A stretch of 64,000 nucleotides of DNA from Warburgia ugandensis (GCA_035236585.1 CP141128.1:32842684-32906683), one strand, 5' to 3'. Positions 36,276 to 49,900 are shown, counted from the first letter of the stretch. Made by a program: numbers and translations. The notes: generated by a model from the sequence alone, not told the origin.

Positions 36276-39200
36276 ATGATTTTTATATTTTACAGGTTGA
36301 TAAGCCTGGTGGGCACTATGCTAAAAGGAGGTACGGGGTTGGCCTCCCGGCCTCTACCACCAAAAGGGTGGATGGTATCACTGTCAAAAAGGCATTGTCC
36401 CTTCCCTGACTACTGTGGTAAACAGGGACGACCACTGGAGGTGTTCATGGCACCCTTTCGGGGACATCCATAGTCGCCATGGAGGCTATTGTGGATTCCA
36501 GTTGTATACTGAGTATGAGTGTAGTGGCCCTATGATTTCGATGTGATTGATATGAATATAGCATTGAGATGGCCGCATACTAGTACTCGTGACCAGTTGG
36601 CATGACGTGTACGCTGAGAGACTCATGTGCATGGTACTAGCATTTGCTTGAATGATGACTATTTTAAGAGTTTCATCATTAGTATATTTGACTCGCTGGT
36701 TTGATGCATTTGCCGAGATCTTCGTATATGGATCTATTGATTTCTATTTTAGTCATATTTATATGACGTGATTTGCATATGGATTCCATGATTTAAATTG
36801 CATCAATAAGCTTATGTTTTATGCATAACTATGCATGCTTACACGAAAGGAATCACTGATGTTTTTCATTAAAAAGCTCTTGGAACCATGCATGATGCAT
36901 ATCGTGTTTCCAAAATAGTAGTATCAGATCACCTACTGGGTATGAAAAATACTCACCCAAATCTATTATTTTTCCATATTAGCTCCACACAAGGATAGAA
37001 GAAGCATTAGGAAAAGTTAGTACTACTATCAAGTAAATCAAGAAGGAACAAGCATGAATGTAAGTAAACACTCTACCTTTTGGACATGTATCTGTACTTA
37101 TTTACAGTTGGGCTGTGAGCTATGATTGGATAGACTTGGGAATCCATTTATGAATTTTGAAATTTTCAAAACTACTTTGTTGTGGAAGCAAATGACACTT
37201 GGGGTTTTCAAAACGAGTTTAAAACAAAAAGATTTTTCCGCTGCATTGCATTGTTTTCTAAAAATGTTTTCAAATAGGGATCCCGCCTTAGGCATTATTT
37301 TTGCATTTAAAAATGCATGCGAAAACCCAAGTCGTCATAGCAATGCATCATAATGCAAAAATACTCAAAGGACTACTATGCTGCAGTCTAATCCGTACCG
37401 GCACGCTTGGATAACTGCTTTCATACTCCATGGATACCATGTGTGGAAAATCATCTATTTCATATCTATATGGGTTGATAGATTGTCATAGTGGTGGCCT
37501 TCCCACATTGCCCCACCTGACATTTTGCCTCTCTTTGGGCACGGTACCATCATATATATCACATTTCAGAGAGTGGGTGGCCAAACCCTACTACTCTCCT
37601 AGCATAGCATCCCCAGGCCGATGCCTACTTAAAACAAAACCACAAGCCTCCATGCTTGCATGTAAAGTAATCTTTTTACTTATCAGATTTCTTGTCTGTT
37701 TATATAATCATCTTTGTATTTTGGTATTCTTATACTAAGGATAGAATTTTACTTCAAACTTAAGGATCATCATTTAATATGAATGATACCCATGTTCATA
37801 CAAGTTTAGGGATCACCATTCTATATGAATGATTCCCTTGTATTGATTTTATACTTATCAGACAATTTGTCTTTTTATCTAAGGTTGGAATACCTTCTAG
37901 TTCCCTATGCACTTAGGGTTTCCTCATTTCTAAATTCACCATTTAATATGTGTTTTGGTTGGATGGTAAGGGTTTTCATGGGTTTAATATAAGTATTTAC
38001 ATTATACTTATCAGCATTTTCAAACATAAGATCATATATACAACACGTACTTCTCAAGTAGATGCCTTCATAAAATCCTCCTACCTTCAAGTAGTGATTC
38101 ATCTCTTCAAATCTTCCATGATCCTAATTGATGTATGAAATCTGTAAATCCATACATACTGTCAATATTTATACAATCTAAATAATCCTATATTTTTATC
38201 CTATCTATATTCTTTGTCTAATCTTGTCCTTTGATATAAAGGATCTAGATCTTTTGTCCTATCATGATCTATCTTCCTCAAATAGTGTCTATCCTATTGA
38301 TCAATAGATTAGACGATTAGAATGATCTTCTAATCTTTCAGATCTAAGGATTTTCTATTCTAACCCTTTGTGTATTCCTTTCTTTGATCTTGATCTTTCA
38401 TAGATCCTTTGATCAACAATTTATACTTGTTGATAAAGATCAAGGGCTTAGAGCTTCTATCATTTAGTTCTTCTTTGATCTTAGTTTAGTTGTTTGATCA
38501 TCCCTAAGGAGGATGATCTTGGTTCTCTTCCTTGAATCATAATTGATTAAGGGTTCAGATCTTCTATTGGATCTATGATCTTCTATTTTATTTGATCTAA
38601 GTTGCAAACAATATCTATATATAGATATATCATCATCAAGAAGTATTGATTTCTTTTTATTGTTTTTGATCATTCATGATCCCATGGATCATGTTTGATC
38701 ATCCTTATCTTAATTACAATTTTTATTATGATTAGATAATTACTAACCATTTATGCTCTTATTGTTGTTATTCAACTAGTTAATGTTTTACTAGTTGAAG
38801 ACAACTTATTTCAACCTAAGTCTAGACTGCTCCTCTTATTTCCAATTGGCTAAGGCTTACTAACTGAATGGGTGAACACAAAGTGGTTACTCCAATCCTC
38901 ATGTAAGGAGGCATTTAGACCTCACAAATGTCAACAGAAGATAGGGAAAGAGCGAGGCACTATTAGAAAACCCCCTTAACCACTATGTTCAACATTCACT
39001 AGATTGACCTTAGCTCAACCTTTAATAAGGTTCCTATGAGCATGTTAACCCTAAGGACTCTTTTTAATTAATTTTATTTAAGTCCATGAACATTTAAAAG
39101 GTCATTCATGGGGTTTATTATTCTCCTAGTTTCCTACTAACTATAGCCCTCACTAATATTAAGTCCAAGTCATTTACTCATCTTAATTGTCCATGAATCT

Positions 39201-41087
39201 CTATTTCATTATATTTCATTTTTGATGATTTATGAATATTGAGACATAACCACTAATTAAACAATTATATCTACTAAATTAAAGACAAGATGCTTATACT
39301 ATACTTTGACAATTCAAATAATTATACACTTTAAATCAAAAGAGAATTGTACATCTATATCATTCTAAGGACATTCACACACTAATATACTAACATGGAT
39401 CCTAAGTTATAAAATACATGAAATTTTACTACTAATCTAATGGAATCATGCTTAAACTTCAAATTCAAACTAACATGGTCCTAAGATAATTAAATCTATC
39501 AACCTAATATAACAATCTAACAACACATAGAACATAGCATGCTAAAATTTAAGAACTATCATGCTTTATAACATAAATCACATTTACAATACTATTATCA
39601 AATAAAAGACAAAGAAACTAATTAGATTAAGATTATTAGAAACCATTACATATGATCCAATTATTAAATCATAGATCTTTTCCTTTTAAATAAAGGTTTT
39701 AATTATTTTTAATGCTTTTACTCCATTACGGTCCAATATCTTATTCCTTTGTTTTTGGTTATATTCAATCCACGATTTTAATGGATTCCATTATAATATC
39801 ATTCATTTAATCCATCCCAAGGGTTTGATCATACTTAATCTTATTGATCAAGTGGGTCCCTTTGAATTTTTAGGTTTTTCTACCATAAAGGGTAGATCCC
39901 TCAATCTATCTCAAATATGTCCAAATAAATCATGGATATCACTTGATTTCAATAGCATATCATCAGTAAATTAGATCCCCAATATCTAATCATCTCAAAT
40001 CTTAAAGATCATAATAATTAGAAACTTAATTCTTGAAAACAAAAGTTTCTGGAATGTTTTGATCAATATTATGCTTTTAGAAGAAAATAGACATTATAAA
40101 CTTTCCATAGCTCCTTTCCGATCTCAATTTGGAGCTCAGATGACTCCACAATTAAACTATGAAGTTCACAGTCATTCCTAGGGTCTAGATTTGATCTAGG
40201 CCTAATGGAATGGACGACCCAAATCAATCGAGTGGAAGGGTTGGGCGTAACAGTCGCCGTACGCCCGTTGTTGAGATGCCTGCGGCACACTCTCCCCCGA
40301 GACTGGCACTATCGTGCTGTGGTTCTGTTAAAACATCATTGCATGTAGAGCGCTCGCATGGAAATGCTCCCATAAGGTGCATTTTCGTGCAGTGTTTTGC
40401 AGCGTGTCCTGGGAGCCAATCAGATTTGGGAGATCAGATAGTCCGTTTTAGACCGTCCAATCAATCCTCTTCAATTTAGGGCTCAAAACTTAATAAAAAT
40501 TCTTGAGATTTCTACACTAAGGGTTTTGGACCCTTCTGGATCGATTAGATGGCTCAGATTTTTCATTTGAGCCCTTCATATCCAGAATTGAAGAGTTTTG
40601 GTCCTTACTTTATTTTTATAAATTTTAACCTAAAACTAATTTTAGAAAAATAGAAATTAAATAAAACGACATGAAAAAAGTATAAGAAGTGTTCCCACCT
40701 ACTTAACTGGAGAAAGAACGTATATTTGAACCCCAATTTGAAATAAATGCCCTTTGGTGATAAGATAGCCCGATAGTCGCTTGTTTTGTTATATCCCATT
40801 GATTGCACCTTTGGATCTTGAAATTGATTTGGGGGTTTTGTATATTAGGTAGTCTATGATTGTATGGACTATGGGATTTGTGAGATTCAATTTGGAAAAT
40901 AGAGTGCCTAATTGAATTTAGGTCTCCTGTTCCAATTAGAGTGAGGAGAGAGAAAGTGCAAGAAGGGAGATTTTTGGGAGTTTTGGAATTTTGGAATTTT
41001 GCAAAGGAATCTAGATCTAGCTTTTTAGCATTAGTGAGATGATTTTGTGGGAATTATAAGGAATATTTTGGAGGATTTTTGGAGGTG

Positions 41088-41095
41088 TATTTATA
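41088..41095 (-). promoter_or_regulatory. TATA box of LTR (b)
   Basis: The minus strand reads TATAAATA, in line with the other family 1 copies. The downstream donor-like site near 40695-40705 has decayed to TAAGTAGGTG but keeps the GT. Confidence 0.6.
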
Positions 41096-41644
41096 AATGT
41101 TTTTGAATTTTTCATAATTACTTGTAATAATCATGTTTCAATTCTTTTACATATTAAATTAACATTGGATCCTCCACTAGCAGCTAATGGTGGTTTGACC
41201 ACTCATTGAATGCTTTCTGGACGTTGGATTCGTTTGTGGGTCCCACAGGGGTGTGAAAGGACCATTGAGCCCTTTTATGGAGAAAAATCTATTTTATTCT
41301 CCCGAACTCAAAATGAGGGTACTTAGTGGCGTTGGATTCATATTTCTAAGTACTTTCTAAATATTGATGTCTTAGATCTTGGTTATAGATAAAATTACCA
41401 TTTTACCCTTTTATTCATAAAAATGAAGAAAATTGGGGATTTTTCATTTTTAACTCGGAATTGAAAGTACTTAGTGTCATTTCGATCAGTTTTTTGAGTA
41501 CATTCATAATTTCTAAGTTTGAAATTATGTTTTTATCTTTATAAGAAGAGAATTTCCAATAACCTAATATTCCGACCTGAAATTTTTGAAAATTCAAACT
41601 AAATTGCTTTTCTCAATCAATTTACAAAAATTGGGGTTATTACA

Positions 41645-41679
41645 ATCTTCCCCCTTATAATAATTTCGTCCTCGAAATT
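41645..41679 (-). other. Polypurine tract and GAGGACGAAATT motif, internal copy 2
   Basis: The minus strand has AAGGGGGAAGAT adjacent to LTR (b) (plus 41645-41656), preceded by the same GAGGACGAAATT block as copy 1. Confidence 0.7.
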
Positions 41680-42079
41680 TGCATTTCAACTCACTTATGA
41701 GTTTTCATTAACTCATTCATGAGTTTGCTTATGTGGCCTTGCCACTTAAGGAAACCTCCATTTTCTTTCATTCATAGTTCAGATCACCTTCTCTTTAAAA
41801 GGCAAAATTACATTTTGGGTCTTAAGCACACATCTTAGTAATAATGCTACTGCATTAATCACTTATGCTAATTCTTTGCTAGACCTCCTAAAGGGATTAA
41901 TAACTCACAATTGAGTTATCCCTTTTTGTTCAAAATTCTCTGTTTTTAATATCTATTTCTTGAGAGATTTATGTTTTATTTTTCGTATGAAGGTTTAAGT
42001 GATTTCATCTATTTCAAATCTCCCACCATCCAATGATAGATTTATGCAAATTCATAGTAAGGATATTGTTCCTATATCC

Positions 42080-43346
42080 TCAATCAAATAATACTTTTGC
42101 ATTATTATAAGCGATAAACAAAGTACCCTTCATCTTTCCTTTGGACAATTGACCTTCTATAAAAGCGAATACCCTCCCTTGGTGTTGAGGGACATTTTCT
42201 GGTTTGTCATCCTTGATTGCAAAAGTTTTGTTGCAGTGATCGGCCATATACCTCAACTCTCCACACTTATAACATTTGACTGGGGGGTCTTTGTTGTGGT
42301 GGCTATTGATTGTAACATGGTCTTCTAGGATGAAATCTTTTACATCTAAAACATGATTTCTGATTCTATCCAATTACATGATTTCCTTGATTTCATTGTG
42401 GCCTGTAGTTGTTCATGTGTCCTCTATTTTTCTTAAAAGGTTGTGGATTGAAGTCTCCCACTCCTCTTTCCTTAGTTTGGTTTTTCTTGAACTCTTCTTC
42501 AAATCTTGAGGCCATTTCCACACATTCTACCAAAGTCATGGCTTTAGTACAAAGTACCTTTACATTCAATCATGGGTGTAGCCCTTCTATGAATCGATTT
42601 ACTGTGTGTATTTTAGTGTTACGCATGAGTCATAAATCTCCTTAACTACATAAATTTATTATCATATTCTACCACTGACATGTTTCCTTGTCTTTGTTCT
42701 AGAAACCCTATCAGCTTTCTTACTTGTACATGAGAAGGGAAATATTTTTGGTTGAAGACTTCCTTAAATTCCTCTCATGTAGTTTTTCAGAATTTGAGAA
42801 GAAGGTATTGTTAGCTAATCTCCACCAAAATGTAGCTTCTTGTTTTGATAGATAGGTGGCAAATTTAACCTTCAACTCTAGGGGAGTAAGTAGTTCACTG
42901 ATAGTCCTTTCTAGTTCTTATATTCATTCCTCAACTTTCTCAGCTTCTCCCTTACCATTATACCCTGTACCCATCTTTTGAAGCCTTTCCATCATTTTGT
43001 CAACCTTTTCTAGGGCTGGTGGAAAATCTCTAGCTTCTTCACTTGGTACAAGGGAAGATTGACCCTATACCAGTGTGGGAACATTTGGTGTTGGAGTTGG
43101 TGCATTGTGTCTCACTTCAGGCTGAGCTTGAGCCTGAGTACTTGGTACCTCTACTAGAGGTTTTGAACTTTGGAGTTGTTGAGTGTGAGGAAGAAGGTTC
43201 CTCAATACTGTTATTACCATCTCTTCCACATTATCTGTTGTTACTCTCTCCATATTATCTTCTAGAGTACTTTGAGTTGTCTGCCTTGTGACTCTCTTTG
43301 GCAGCATCTGCTCATAAACCAAAATAACTATCAGTATTCCATGCAA
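42080..43346 (-). pseudogene. Decayed Ty3/gypsy gag with truncated protease start, internal copy 2
   Basis: Same organisation as 31516-32779. The N-terminal part is 43065-43346, and a core homologous to the FWW-containing capsid region is near 42780-42870. A one-base deletion near 42783 (TAGTTTTTCAG against TAGTATTTTCAG in copy 1) shifts the frame. The knuckle at 42233-42274 reads CYKCGELRYMADHC, so the zinc-binding histidine is lost. The frame 42080-42373 ends VLFD-stop at the same base as copy 1. The shared end point shows that loss of the polymerase came before the duplication. Inactive. Confidence 0.85.
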
Positions 43347-44075
43347 CTATGTCTATCATATAAGTAGAATCAATATCTCTAAATTCATCATATTAATATC
43401 CCTGTTCATTTATAGGTCTTCACTTTTCATTCTATCATCAATGCAATTTAGAGTCCATAATTATTTCCATATTTCAATTCTATCATATAGTTGAATCAAT
43501 ATTCCTCTAAATTTTATCTCGTTATTTATCTTTGTTAAAACTCTTTTCTTTCACCAATTTTGAAAATATGTACCTATCTCCTTAAATTCTTCTCAAATAA
43601 GATCATCTCTATTTTGATGATTAAATCCTTTAGCTAATTGTCATAATACTACATCTATGTAGTAATTGTAACTCTTACATTTATATTTATTATTATTATT
43701 ATTAATTTTGAATTTTGTAATAATTCTAAGGCTTTTAACTTTAGTATCTATTTCATCTTTCTTATAAAGGTTGGATTTTATCCTTCTTCTTCCTTTCCAT
43801 CCTATTTTTCCAATTTATCATCTCCTTCTCTTAATCTCCATTATTTCACTTAATAATAGTTATATTAATGTGTTTTATTTCTACAAGTATCTTTACTTAA
43901 GATTTTAGGTTACACCTTAATATCATACATTAAATCTTCCCCTATTCTAAGGTTTTGCTTACTTGTTTCTAAACTTACTATTCCCTATATTAATACCATT
44001 AACTTACTAAGTAGTACTCCTAGTTATTTCACTAAGTACTATCTACTTATACTCCACTAGTACTTCATGAGTTAA
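43347..44075 (-). other. 5' leader of internal copy 2, left part
   Basis: Homologous to 32780-33512. Interrupted after GTTAA (44071-44075) by the family 2 element; it resumes at 53038 and reaches the primer site at 53247-53259. Confidence 0.75.
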
Positions 44076-45070
44076 TGTGACGACCCGGGTTTTCTCATGC
44101 ATTTTTAAATGCAATGTCTAATTTCCTAAGGCGGGATGCATCCCTATTTGAAAACCATTTTATAAAAACCATGCAATGCAGCGGAAATCCTTTATTTTTA
44201 AACTCATTTTTGAAAACCTCGAGTGTCATTTGCTTTCACAACAACTAAGTTAGCTTTTGAAAAACTTCAAAAATCATAAATGTTTTTCCCCAGGTCTTTC
44301 CAGTCACAATGCACAGCCCATCTGTAACTAAGTACAAACACATGTCCAAAGGGTTGACAGTTTACTTACATGTATATTTGTTTCCTTTTGGATTCACTTG
44401 CTCATAGCACTAACATAGATGTCCTCTTTGGGAGTGGAGTTGTCCTGAACCATGATATATTTACGGACGTATCCTGTCCTTGAGTGCTTACTGATATCTG
44501 AAAAATGTTGAGGATTGGGTGAGTATATAATATACTCAGTAGGGCCTATCACTACTAGTTTTATAAATGCATGAGATGTTTCAAAATCATATGCTCATTC
44601 AAAACATGCGTATGTTTGAATACTCGAGTTCAATATTAGTATAAGAATCCATAATCAATTTCAAAATATGCGTATGTTTGAATACTCAAGTTCGATATCA
44701 GTATAAGAATCCATAATCAACTGAAATTCTCATAACTTAAAAGATCACATAATTCCAAAAGTGAAAGTATCATATATCTGATGACATCATGATATGCAAT
44801 AGATGCCTCATGGAGTCCAACTCATGGACCCCTAATATGGTATGGTCGACCAACCTCATATCATGCTACATGAAATGCACATCAAACCATAGGGTCCACT
44901 ATGCCCACGGCCTCCTCGCCGTGTGGTCCCGGGTACCTGAGGACACTTGGTCATAGCCTCCATGGGGCCTATGACACTTCATTCGCCGTAAATCATGCAA
45001 TTTTTGAAATCAGTTGCAAAACATGCATGAATCTGCTCATGCTAGTATTGCATTCAAAGTCATAACCCTG

Positions 45071-45200
45071 CCTAGAAGCCTAACAGCCTAGAAGCCTGCC
45101 AGCCTAGAAGCCTGCCAGCCTAGAAGCCTTGTCAGCTCTCTCTGGGCCGCCCTCATCGGCCCGCCTTCGTCGGCCCGCCCTCATCAGCCCGCCCTCATTG
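45071..45200 (+). repeat. Two adjacent short tandem arrays in the family 2 LTR
   Basis: Four units of about 16 bp (CCTAGAAGCCTGCCAG type, 45071-45135), then about four 14-bp units (GCCCGCCCTCATCG type, about 45143-45200). The other LTR has the same arrays at about 51160-51313, with an extra 23-24 bp duplication at 51212-51257. Confidence 0.85.
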
Positions 45201-46483
45201 GTCAAGGTTACGTTTATCATGCAACCTATGCATGTAGCACATGTCTTGGCAATACATGCACAATGTATTTTTCAAAACCTGTCCTCTTTGGGTTCCTCAC
45301 AACTGCCTGGCCCTCGGCACTCCAGCGTCTTTTGGCAACCCTCAAGGACTTGCAATCTTTGCAAGTACTTAAATCATGCAATGCATGCACTTGTTTGCAA
45401 CACATGTATGTGCATAATGTATATGCAGGCATTCCAAAACATGGCTATTTACAAAGCATTTAATATGCATGCTGAATTTATTCATACAAATCACATGCAA
45501 ATCAAGTCATATATCCAAAACATATGTTCTCAAATAACAATAGTTCTTTTAAAAGAATCTAATAGTGATAGAGCACCTACCTGACTAGGTCGTGTTAATC
45601 CTCTTATCCTCGTACGCTCCTGAACATGGTTTGGGGACTCAAGGTTAGTTTAACCTATCTTTGATGGGTTTAGAGCAGTTGGCTCTCATTACTTTGGAAT
45701 TAGGGGTCCATCCCTATGCCTATGGGTGTCCCAAGGTCCTAATTTGGCCTTGGTATTCTCAGTTTTCCAAAGTTCTAGTGGTCACGCGCCACCATCCTAT
45801 TCTAAGGGTCATGCCCACCTTTTATTGGGCCCTGATCAGAGATTTTATCATTTGGATGTGTCCGTGTCGTCGATACGGACACAACGCCTTTTGCAGCACC
45901 TCAATCGGAGCTCTAGATCTCAAGTTATAAGCATTTTAACATTGTATGTACATATAGTCTTAAAGACAAAAATACGGAATGCTAGGGCGCTGCGCATCTG
46001 CGACGTGCGCCCTAGCTTCCTTAAGGAACCAAATTAATCCGTGCGCTAGCGCGCGCCTCAATGGGCACGTCTGCAGATGCTCTAGAATCTCCACCCGTCT
46101 TCATCTTTAGCGGGCGCGTCCACGGACGCGCTCGTTGGTTCCCTCTTCAGACGCGTTCGACGCGTCTCGTCTGGAGTGGCCGTCTCCGTCGTTGGGGGAC
46201 CGAGGCGTCCTTGGGATGCCCTGGTTCATCCCTGAGGAACCCGTGCGGCCCTGGGGACGTCCCAGGGTCCTTGGTGGCTCCCTAGAGGCCTATTCTCTAT
46301 GGTTTTTCATGAAAAAACCTAGGGAAACCAAGCCTAGGACTGTGGGTGAGATGGGTTTGGGGTTTTTTTGTGCGTACCTGCTTCGTGGTGGGTTTTCTCT
46401 CCACGTTTTCCCCCCTTGCTCACTGCTTCACGACTGGTTTTCTCCAAGGCTTTTGGGCTGCCATTAGAGGCACCCAAGAGCTC

Positions 46484-46491
46484 TATTTATA
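46484..46491 (-). promoter_or_regulatory. TATA box of the left family 2 LTR
   Basis: The minus strand reads TATAAATA within the palindrome CTCTATTTATAGAG. A donor-like CAGGTACG follows on the minus strand at 46373-46380. The copy in the right LTR is at 52612-52619. Confidence 0.6.
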
Positions 46492-46909
46492 GAGCTTTTA
46501 CAGAGGGTTCTGGAGGGTTTCTAACCGCCTTTGAATGGCGGTGGGGAACCCTCTGGAATGGCGGTGGTTTCTTCTTGAAACACTGCCGTTCCAAAAACCT
46601 CTAGGAGGTTGAAGACGACGGGGTGCCCGTATCAAAACGGGCACCTGTGTTTTTCAGGTTAAATCGTTTTTGGGAAATTTACAATTTTGCCCCTGAACTC
46701 TGAAGGGCCATATCTTGCTCATTTTAACTCCGTTTTGGGTGATTTTGGTCTCGTTGGATTCCTTTTTCTGAGACGGATCTAATGGAACCACTTTTGGTAC
46801 CAAATTCCTGGGTTTAGTCAAGGTGACTAGTGAAATGACCAAAATGCCCTTATCTTTAAAACTGAACTTTTTATGGGCTTTTAATATTACAAAATTTGGG
46901 GTCATTACA

Positions 46910-49900
46910 TTATTACCCCCTTAAAAGAATTTCGTCCTCAAAATTCCATAACTTATTATCTTCCAAGTATTTGTCTCTTAGATGATTTCTTGGTGGATGC
47001 ATTCTCCCCTTCAGGATCAAATCTAGGTTCATCCTCAATTTATTATTTCGATTGTTCCTCCTATAAGGCCTCACCTATAAGAGATGCTTTTGCTGCGTAC
47101 TCTGATGCCCCTCCATACTCTCATACGTGCCAATTTAACAATACCGTTTTCTAGCGGTATTTCATCCATCTTGAATTCCTTAGATCCCTATACTTATCTT
47201 ATCATGTATAAGATAGTCTCCTCGTAAGATCATGCTTCTTTGCTCATGCATATACTTCTTTCAAGATCATATTAGCTTATTCCTCCTATTTTGAATATCA
47301 TAAGATAATCCTTTTCATCTAGTGATCTCTTTCATTATCCACAAGTCCAAAAAGTTACCTTCTTTCTATTGTGTCTAATTTTGCTTCTTGCCCTTGTTTC
47401 CAAGATACTTTAATAACTGATATGGTATCATTTGCTCTATAGTCAAACTCTTACTTAACTTTGAATTTCAACTGTCTGTTGTTTTGCATACACGACTCAA
47501 GGTTATATTCAAAATGAAATCATGAAAGCCAATTAGTACCATCTTCCATCACTAATACTACCTCATATTACAATTAGGACATTCAAACTGTTCCTCAAGT
47601 TTCATAGATGCTGAAGTCATCAAATGCTTTTTCTTCTTGAAGAGTTTATGCATACTCATATCAAATATATCATGGTCCATTGTTCTCTTCTAGAGGCCTA
47701 TCTCACTATTCACATCAACTTGTTATTAGGAGTGTTAATAATGTTCCTATTTATGCAAGCAAAGAGTCTCTTATTCATCACCGGATACCCTTACTAGGTC
47801 ATGGTTGAATCCTTTGTCATCATCCTTTTTGTCCTTTCTCTGCTTGATGGTTTTCTTCTTTACCTTCTAGTTCAAGAGTTCTATATTCAATCCAATAAGG
47901 TTAGTCCTTAAGAAATTCCTTTAATTAATTTTTCGTACTTGGTATATGCTAACTTTTTGTCTAAAGGCAAGTAACATCACATCACCTTATAGTGTGCTAG
48001 CCTCCTCAACTTTTCTCTTTTCATTCCTTATGTCAATATATTGCCCAATCTTTTATTAAGGCTTTATCATCAACCATGCAGTTTGTATTGTCAGGAGGTA
48101 TCATCATAAGTAGTGATTTTCTCAATTCCTCAACTTTTATCTTTCAAGTGCCTCCTTATTTTATCTTTCAAGTGCCATCTCACAGCCATAATTCTCCCCC
48201 AATAGCAATTATATCAAATTGTACTGAAGTTGTTAACTCAACAAGTTCAACAAGACTTAGATAAGCATAAACATTTCCTTAGACATAGAAAGACTTTAAT
48301 CGATTACTTATTGATCTCTTCCCAGATGCGTTATAAGCTCAAGGGCCTCTAGAGTGATCAGTACTTATCTTTCTTTCAATCCAAGTCTGTAGTAGATTTC
48401 AGACCTAAAGTAATTTTTTCACCTTGTCATGGTAGCCATTAAGGTTTGAAAATCCTTTCACCTTGGTTTAGATCACTTCTTATTTTTGCTCCTATCTCAG
48501 TTGTTACTGTATTTATTGTACTTATAGCTCCTCCATGATGTGGCCTAATCAACTGGCCTTATACCTTCAAATGACTTAGCCTCAAGTCTAAAGACTTATA
48601 ACATCCTTCTGAGTATATAACTTCAACTACTAACTCATAGGCATTAACATACCTGATTAATTAGGGTGGGATGCCTCTATTTAGCTGACAATACTTAATG
48701 ATGGTCTTAAGATATTTGGTCTTCCAATTGATGATAGCAAGACCTTTATTGATCATTGATGGTACTCTTCTTGCTAAATGGATAAGTTACTGTCCTGGCC
48801 TATTTCCTTTTTCAATATAACTTTATTTACTCATATAGTGGCAAGGTGAGATACCACCAAATTTTCTTTTTATGGATTATATTCATTGGTGTTCCTCATA
48901 CGCTAATGGATCTGATAAGAATCTAATTGATATCAAACCATTTGTAAAAGTTTAACTTCTAGTTGGTCGCCATTCTTCTTTGAAAATTTCTTGTCACATA
49001 ATCTCCTGAAATTCGATACTCTACTCAAAATCTTAATCCCCATATGCTTTCTCTCTTTTCTACTCTTTTTGCAATAAGATCACCAACTCATCTATCATCA
49101 TTCCTTTGCATTTGTTTGATCTTCCTTTCTATGGGATTCTATGTATCTCCATGAAGTCATGATCTTCTTCTTTGAATATTCCATATTCATCGAATACTTA
49201 TAGTTACATCTCTATCTCTTTCTCTCTTTTCTTCAATATCCATTTGGTCTACCTGGATCAATGTCTCCATATGCTTTTGTTGCATATGATCGATACTTCA
49301 TCTATTACTTTACGTAACAGATATGATAAACTGAATGCTTCTCAGAAATTCTAAACTGTCTTAAAATGCATACAATGTCTTAATAATGGCTTTGATGTTT
49401 CGGTCATATTAGGATCAATCTATTATCATCCTTAGGATGATCATCAAATCTTTTGATAACTCGGTCGAATTCATTCTCTTATCATATTCGTGTTATGTTC
49501 CTCTTATTCACATAATCTGTTACTTGCATACCTCTTCTGATTTGCTTCATAATACTCAAGTAATTATTATTCAATAGCATTTCACTCTTCATAAAACTCT
49601 AATTAAGGTATTGAGCTATACCTTTGTGATATAGTATGAGTCACTGTTATCCCCTAGTATCATTTTGCATTCTCATCGCTCTTATCATTATCAAAATCAT
49701 CTCAAAGTCTGTCTTTTAAATCCCTTATACTTATCTCATATCCCTTGATACTCTTTATGATGGAAAGATATCCACCTACGTCCTTCAATTTTCTCACCTT
49801 TGATGAGATTACTTTATTCCCGATCAACTCTATCTTCTAACAAGTCCTTTAATCATCTTCATTCATTCATTCTCATCATCCATATATGAGTTTTCACATT

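Larger units (their letters stand above)
34342..37339 (+). mobile_element. Family 2 solo LTR nested in LTR (b), opposite orientation
   Basis: It starts TGTAATGCCTC and ends GTCGTCATA (CA mutated to TA); perfect 5-bp duplications GCAAT lie at 34337-34341 and 37340-37344. The uninterrupted target can be read in LTR (a) near 26845-26870. Terminal blocks match family 2 copies in reverse orientation (GCATTTTTAAATGC near the right end). The sense strand is plus, opposite to its host. A TATA box (34686-34692), splice-donor-like CAGGTAAG (34995-35002) and a CpG-rich block (35085-35460) follow in order. It is 2998 bp, longer than its relatives, partly through a duplicated module at 36000-36275. Confidence 0.9.
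33732..41644 (-). mobile_element. Family 1 LTR (b), middle LTR of the tandem, with nested insertion
   Basis: It starts TAAAACAACTTG (TG mutated to TA) next to the primer site and ends GGGTTATTACA next to the polypurine tract of internal copy 2. Without the family 2 solo LTR at 34342-37339 and its 5-bp duplication it is about 4.9 kb. It serves as 5' LTR for internal copy 1 and 3' LTR for internal copy 2, which is what makes the structure a tandem rather than two separate insertions. The TATA box is at 41088-41095 (minus). Confidence 0.88.
44076..46909 (-). mobile_element. Left (3') LTR of the complete family 2 element
   Basis: 2834 bp, starting TGTGACGACCCGGG and ending GGGGTCATTACA on the plus strand. 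The left flank GTTAA (44071-44075) matches GTTAA at 53038-53042. It is nearly identical along its length to 50165-53037, so the insertion is recent compared with the family 1 copies. It includes a CpG-rich block (45960-46260) and short tandem repeats (45071-45200). Parallel open frames in both LTRs (for example 151 and 110 codons) reflect LTR identity, not genes. Confidence 0.95.
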
